Assembly (NCBI GenBank): GCA_029858845.1
Contig: JAOUEG010000004.1
Span: forward strand, 1 to 21,237
From: Chloroflexota bacterium
GTDB lineage: Bacteria; Chloroflexota; Limnocylindria; Limnocylindrales; CSP1-4
DNA length: 21,237 nt
Reading direction: 5' to 3'
Made by a program: the position numbers and the translations under genes. Below are positions 16,469 to 21,237 of the stretch, piece by piece. Below the pieces are notes generated by a model, which saw only the letters and a program-made list of their open reading frames with translations, ran no database searches and had not been told where the DNA came from. How positions within the stretch are numbered: position 1 is the first letter of the stretch; every line of letters starts with the position of its first letter.

Positions 16469-17832
16469 TCCGTCGCTACACGTTGCCCGAGATGGGTGCG
16501 ATCTGGACCGAGCAGGCCCGCTTCGAGGCGATGCTTCGGGTGGAACTCGCCGTGGCCCGGGCGCAGGCCGCCCGCGGTCGCGTACCGGGCGAGGCCCTCG
16601 CGGCCCTCGAGGCGCGGGCGACGGTGGATGTCGAGCGGATCGCCGAGATCGAGCGGACGACCGATCACGACGTGATCGCCTTCGTCTCGCAGGTGGCCGA
16701 ATCGGTCGGGCCGGAGGGCCGCTACCTGCACTTGGGCCTGACCAGCAGCGACGTCGTGGACACCGGCCTGGCGATCCAGCTGCGAGCAGCCGGCGTGCTC
16801 CTGCTGCGGGACGCCGACGCGCTCATCGCCGCCCTGGTCGCGCGCGCCCGAGCCGAAGCGGACACCACGATGATGGGGCGGACCCACTCGGTCCACGCGG
16901 AGCCGACGACCATGGGGCTCAAGCTGGCCGGATGGGCCTTCGAAGTGGATCGGGGCCGCACCCGCCTCGCCACGGCTGTGGACGAGATCGGGACCGGCAA
17001 GATCTCCGGGCCGGTCGGCACCTACAGCCACCTGGAGCCGGACATCGAGGCGGATGTGCTCGCCGAACTCGGCCTGCACGTCGATCCGGTCAGCACCCAG
17101 ATCGTGCAGCGCGACCGGCACGCCGCGCTGCTCACGTCGATCGCCATCATCGGCGGCACCCTCGAGCGCATCGCGACCGAGGTCCGCAATCTCCAGCACA
17201 CGGAGATCGGCGAGCTCCAGGAGCCGTTCCGCACCGGCCAGAAGGGTTCCAGCGCGATGCCCCACAAGCGCAACCCGATCCTGGCCGAGCGGATCGCCGG
17301 CATGGCACGCCTGCTGCGTGGATATGCCCACACGGCGCTCGAAGACCAGCCGCTCTGGCATGAGCGCGACATCAGCCACTCCTCGGCCGAGCGGGTCATC
17401 CTTCCCGACGCGACGACCCTTCTTGACTACATGCTGGTCCGGATGACCGGCCTCATCGGCGGTCTGCTCGTCCGGTCCGAGCGCATGCGCGAGAACATCG
17501 ACCGCGGGCTGGGCCTCCACGCCAGCAGTCGCGTCCTCGTCGTCCTGGTGGAGAAGGCCGGGATCAGCCGGGAGGAGGCCTACGCGATCGTCCAGCGCGC
17601 TGCGCTCCGTGCCGCCGACGAGCGCACCCCGTTGCGCGACCTGGTGGCCGTCGACCCGGCCGTGGCCCAGAAGCTGTCCCTCACCGACCTGGACGCCTGC
17701 TTCGATGAGGCAGCGTTCCTCCGCCATGTCCACGCGGTCATCGAGCGACTGGACCGACTTTCCCCGGCGTCGGGTCCCGCCGACCCGGTCCTGTCCGGGA
17801 CCCCGAGCGCCAAGACCCCCGATGCTGGCTGA
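16465..17832 (+). CDS. purB: Adenylosuccinate lyase
   Basis: Tetrameric lyase that releases fumarate twice in purine synthesis, from SAICAR and from adenylosuccinate, so it serves both the purC product and the purA product made from this operon; 455 residues. LGLTSSDVVDT (90-100), GRTHSVHAEPTT (138-149, with His141), GTYSH (185-189) and the superfamily signature GSSAMPHKRNP (261-271) with its mobile catalytic serine are present. The start forms ATGA with purD. The last 20 residues (SPASGPADPVLSGTPSAKTP) are a low-complexity tail whose coding sequence overlaps the purC start by 11 nt. Confidence 0.97.
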   Translation: MIRRYTLPEMGAIWTEQARFEAMLRVELAVARAQAARGRVPGEALAALEARATVDVERIAEIERTTDHDVIAFVSQVAESVGPEGRYLHLGLTSSDVVDTGLAIQLRAAGVLLLRDADALIAALVARARAEADTTMMGRTHSVHAEPTTMGLKLAGWAFEVDRGRTRLATAVDEIGTGKISGPVGTYSHLEPDIEADVLAELGLHVDPVSTQIVQRDRHAALLTSIAIIGGTLERIATEVRNLQHTEIGELQEPFRTGQKGSSAMPHKRNPILAERIAGMARLLRGYAHTALEDQPLWHERDISHSSAERVILPDATTLLDYMLVRMTGLIGGLLVRSERMRENIDRGLGLHASSRVLVVLVEKAGISREEAYAIVQRAALRAADERTPLRDLVAVDPAVAQKLSLTDLDACFDEAAFLRHVHAVIERLDRLSPASGPADPVLSGTPSAKTPDAG

Positions 17833-18700
17833 CCGGTTCCTGCGCTCCGGCAAGGTCCGCGACCTGTACGACCTCGAGGATGGCCGGCTCCTGCTCGTTG
17901 CGAGCGATCGGATCAGCGCCTTCGACGTCATCTTGCCGACGACGATCCCGGACAAGGGCAAGGTCCTGACCGGCCTGTCGCGATTCTGGTTCGGATCCAC
18001 TGCACAGGTCGTGCCCAACCACCTCGTGGCGACGGACGTGGACGACCCCGACCTCCGAGGACGTTCGATGATCGTCGAACGCGCCGACGTCATCCCGATC
18101 GAGGCCGTCGTCCGCGGCTACCTGGCGGGTTCGGGCTGGAAGGAGTACCGGGATCGCCGAGCGGTGTGCGGCCTGACCTTGCCGGCCGGCCTGCGGGAGA
18201 GCGATCGGCTGCCCCGGCCCATCTTCACTCCGGCGACGAAGGCGGAAGCCGGAGAGCACGACCAGAACATCGACTTCGACACGATGGCCGCGGCCGTCGG
18301 GGGCCCGCTCGCGGAACGGGTCCGTGCGACGGCCCTGCGACTGTACGAGCATGCGGCCGTCATCACCGAGCGGGCAGGCATCATCCTTGCCGATACGAAA
18401 TTCGAGTTCGGACTTCGGCCGGGGACGGACGACCTCTTGCTCGTTGACGAGGCGATCACCCCGGACTCATCGCGCTTCTGGGATGCGGCGGCCTACGTTC
18501 CGGGTCGCCCACAGGCGAGCTTCGACAAGCAGTTCGTCCGTGACTGGCTCGAATCACAGACGTGGGACAAGACGGCGCCCGGTCCGGCGCTCCCTGCCGA
18601 GGTCGTCGCCGGGACCCGGAGGCGCTACCTCGAGGCGTACGAACGGATCACCGGGGCCAGTTTCGATCGATATCTCGCGGAGGACGTCATCGCCCGATGA
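17822..18700 (+). CDS. purC: Phosphoribosylaminoimidazole-succinocarboxamide synthase (SAICAR synthetase)
   Basis: ATP-dependent ligase adding aspartate to CAIR; 292 residues, the longer bacterial/eukaryotic form rather than the ~240-residue form. It contains SGKVRDLYDL (9-18), ASDRISAFDVILP, VVRGYLAGSGWKEY, PIFTPATKAEAGEHDQNIDF, ILADTKFEFG and LVDEAITPDSSRFW, all family hallmarks in order. The ATG at 17822 begins inside the last four codons of purB, an 11-nt overlap, and gives the correct N-terminus. It ends in ATGA with purS. Confidence 0.97.
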   Translation: MLADRFLRSGKVRDLYDLEDGRLLLVASDRISAFDVILPTTIPDKGKVLTGLSRFWFGSTAQVVPNHLVATDVDDPDLRGRSMIVERADVIPIEAVVRGYLAGSGWKEYRDRRAVCGLTLPAGLRESDRLPRPIFTPATKAEAGEHDQNIDFDTMAAAVGGPLAERVRATALRLYEHAAVITERAGIILADTKFEFGLRPGTDDLLLVDEAITPDSSRFWDAAAYVPGRPQASFDKQFVRDWLESQTWDKTAPGPALPAEVVAGTRRRYLEAYERITGASFDRYLAEDVIAR

Positions 18701-19008
18701 GTACCCACCGGTTCGCCGTCAACGTGACTCCCAAGCCCGGCATCCTCGACCCACAGGGGCGCGCCGTGGAGGGGAGCCTGGGCCACCTCGGCATCGAAGG
18801 GGTGAGCGCGGTCCGCGTCGGCCGGCGCGTCGAGTTGACCGTGGAGGCGGCCGACGAACAGGCGGCGCGCAGCGTGGTGGAGCGGCTGGCGACCGAACTG
18901 CTGGCCAACCCGCTCATCGAGGTGTACGCGATCGAGCCGCTCGCGGCCGCGTCGTCCGTCGTCGGTGCCTCGGCCTCGTCCCAGGCGGCGGAGGAGGGCC
19001 CAGCGTGA
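18697..19008 (+). CDS. purS: FGAM synthetase subunit PurS
   Basis: Small structural subunit that links PurQ and PurL in the three-part phosphoribosylformylglycinamidine synthase; 103 residues against about 80-85 usually. The PurS core is visible: FAVNVTPKPGILDPQGRAVE, LGHLGIEGVSAVRVGRRVEL and LLANPLIEVYAIE, ending near residue 83. The remaining 20 residues are an Ala/Ser-rich tail (AAASSVVGASASSQAAEE) of no known role; the DNA encoding its end also provides a GGAGGAGGG Shine-Dalgarno for purQ. The start overlaps the purC stop (ATGA) and the stop overlaps the purQ start (GTGA). Confidence 0.93.
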   Translation: MSTHRFAVNVTPKPGILDPQGRAVEGSLGHLGIEGVSAVRVGRRVELTVEAADEQAARSVVERLATELLANPLIEVYAIEPLAAASSVVGASASSQAAEEGPA

Positions 19009-19747
19009 CGGTCCGTGTCGGCGTGGTCATCTTCCCCGGCAGCAACTGCGATCGGGACACGCTGCACGCGCTGCGTCTGGCCGGCGCGGAGGCCGTCTCG
19101 CTGTGGCACGAGCAGGCGTCGCTCGATGGCGTCGCGGCCGTCGTCCTACCGGGCGGCTTCGCCTATGGCGACTACCTGCGCGCCGGCGTCATCGCCCGAT
19201 TCAGTCCCGTGATGCGGTCGATCGCCGCGTTCGCTGCCGACGGCGGCCTCGTGCTCGGGATCTGCAACGGCTTCCAGGTCATCGCGGAGGCCGGGCTGGT
19301 ACCCGGGGCCCTGTTGCGGAATCGAGGGCTGCGGTTCCTGGGTCGCGACGTGGCCATCGCCGCCGAGCGCCTGGACACGCCGTTCACCCACGCGCTCGCC
19401 GCAGCGGGCGAGCCCCTCAGGATGCCCATCGCCCACGGCGAGGGCTGCTACTTCGCCGATCCCGCCGCCCTGGACGGGCTCGAACGCGACCGAGGCGTGC
19501 TCTTCCGCTACGTGCACGGCGACGGCCGGCGCGCCGCCGAGGATGATCGCGACGCGAACCCCAACGGCAGCGTCCACGCGATCGCGGGCGTGATCAGTCC
19601 CAACGGCAACGTCGCCGGCCTGATGCCCCATCCGGAGCGCGCTTCCGAGGGAATCCTGGGTTCGGATGACGGAGCGGGCATCATCCGGTCGCTCGTCGAG
19701 AGTGCCGCTCGAGCCGCCAACGCGCGGCCGGCCGTGGTGAACGCCTC

Positions 19748-19751
<4 letters not shown>
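19005..19751 (+). CDS. purQ: FGAM synthetase glutaminase subunit PurQ
   Basis: Class I glutamine amidotransferase that supplies ammonia to PurL; 248 residues. It opens with VRVGVVIFPGSNCDRDT. The nucleophile is Cys87 in GICNGFQ, and the His-Glu pair is His209 and Glu211 in LMPHPERA. PGGFAYGDYLRAG and MPIAHGEGCYF are also standard PurQ segments. The GTG at 19005 is chosen from the GTGA overlap with purS and a strong GGAGGAGGG site upstream. It ends in a GTGA overlap with purL. Confidence 0.97.

Positions 19752-21237
<1,486 letters not shown>

Noticed and set aside
14750..18093. Long leftward open frames opposite purD, purB and purC
   Set aside because: All lie antisense to enzymes with intact signatures and show no recognisable domains.

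Overview
This is a GC-rich, gene-dense bacterial window with GTG as well as ATG starts, mostly TGA stops, many 4-nt start/stop overlaps and almost no spacer DNA. The style (AT-poor promoters, likely leaderless or short-leader mRNAs, and a permuted family-5 solute-binding lipoprotein of a kind I associate with Chloroflexota) suggests an uncultured Chloroflexota, perhaps near Limnocylindria/Ellin6529. That placement is an inference from gene style, not from a marker gene.

Region 1 (1-8026) is peptide/nickel-type ABC import. A family-5 solute-binding protein, cut by the left edge, runs rightward. Converging on it from the right is a complete leftward operon: solute-binding lipoprotein, then dppB and dppC permeases, then oppD- and oppF-type ATPases. 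The lipoprotein appears to be circularly permuted: the module that normally starts family-5 binding proteins is at its C-terminus. The first binding protein has the normal order and serves as an internal comparison.

Region 2 (8229-10899) is a rightward, overlapping three-gene unit: a stand-alone NAD-synthetase-type glutamine amidase, the NadE synthetase and the 16S rRNA methyltransferase RsmI. The two halves of glutamine-dependent NAD synthetase are thus separate, translationally coupled genes.

Region 3 (10986-13426) is leftward: a single-stranded DNA-binding protein without the usual aromatic C-terminal tip, then a membrane GGDEF/HD-GYP protein whose cyclase site and inhibitory site look intact but whose HD-GYP half lacks a conserved metal-ligand histidine.

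Region 4 (13427-21237) is a 382-nt control region followed by purA-purD-purB-purC-purS-purQ-purL, rightward, every junction overlapping; purL runs off the right edge. Together these cover GAR synthesis, the PurS/PurQ/PurL FGAR amidation complex, SAICAR synthesis, the two PurB cleavages and the adenylosuccinate step. purF, purN, purM, purE/K and purH are not in the window. The control region holds an extended -10 promoter, a 14-bp perfect palindrome on its -35 position, a strong Shine-Dalgarno placed before an ATC codon (an infC-like initiation site) and two mutually exclusive hairpins ending in a T-run, which together look like a leader/attenuator.

I found no tRNA, rRNA, CRISPR array, insertion sequence or integrase. 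The most notable items are the permuted binding protein and the purA leader.
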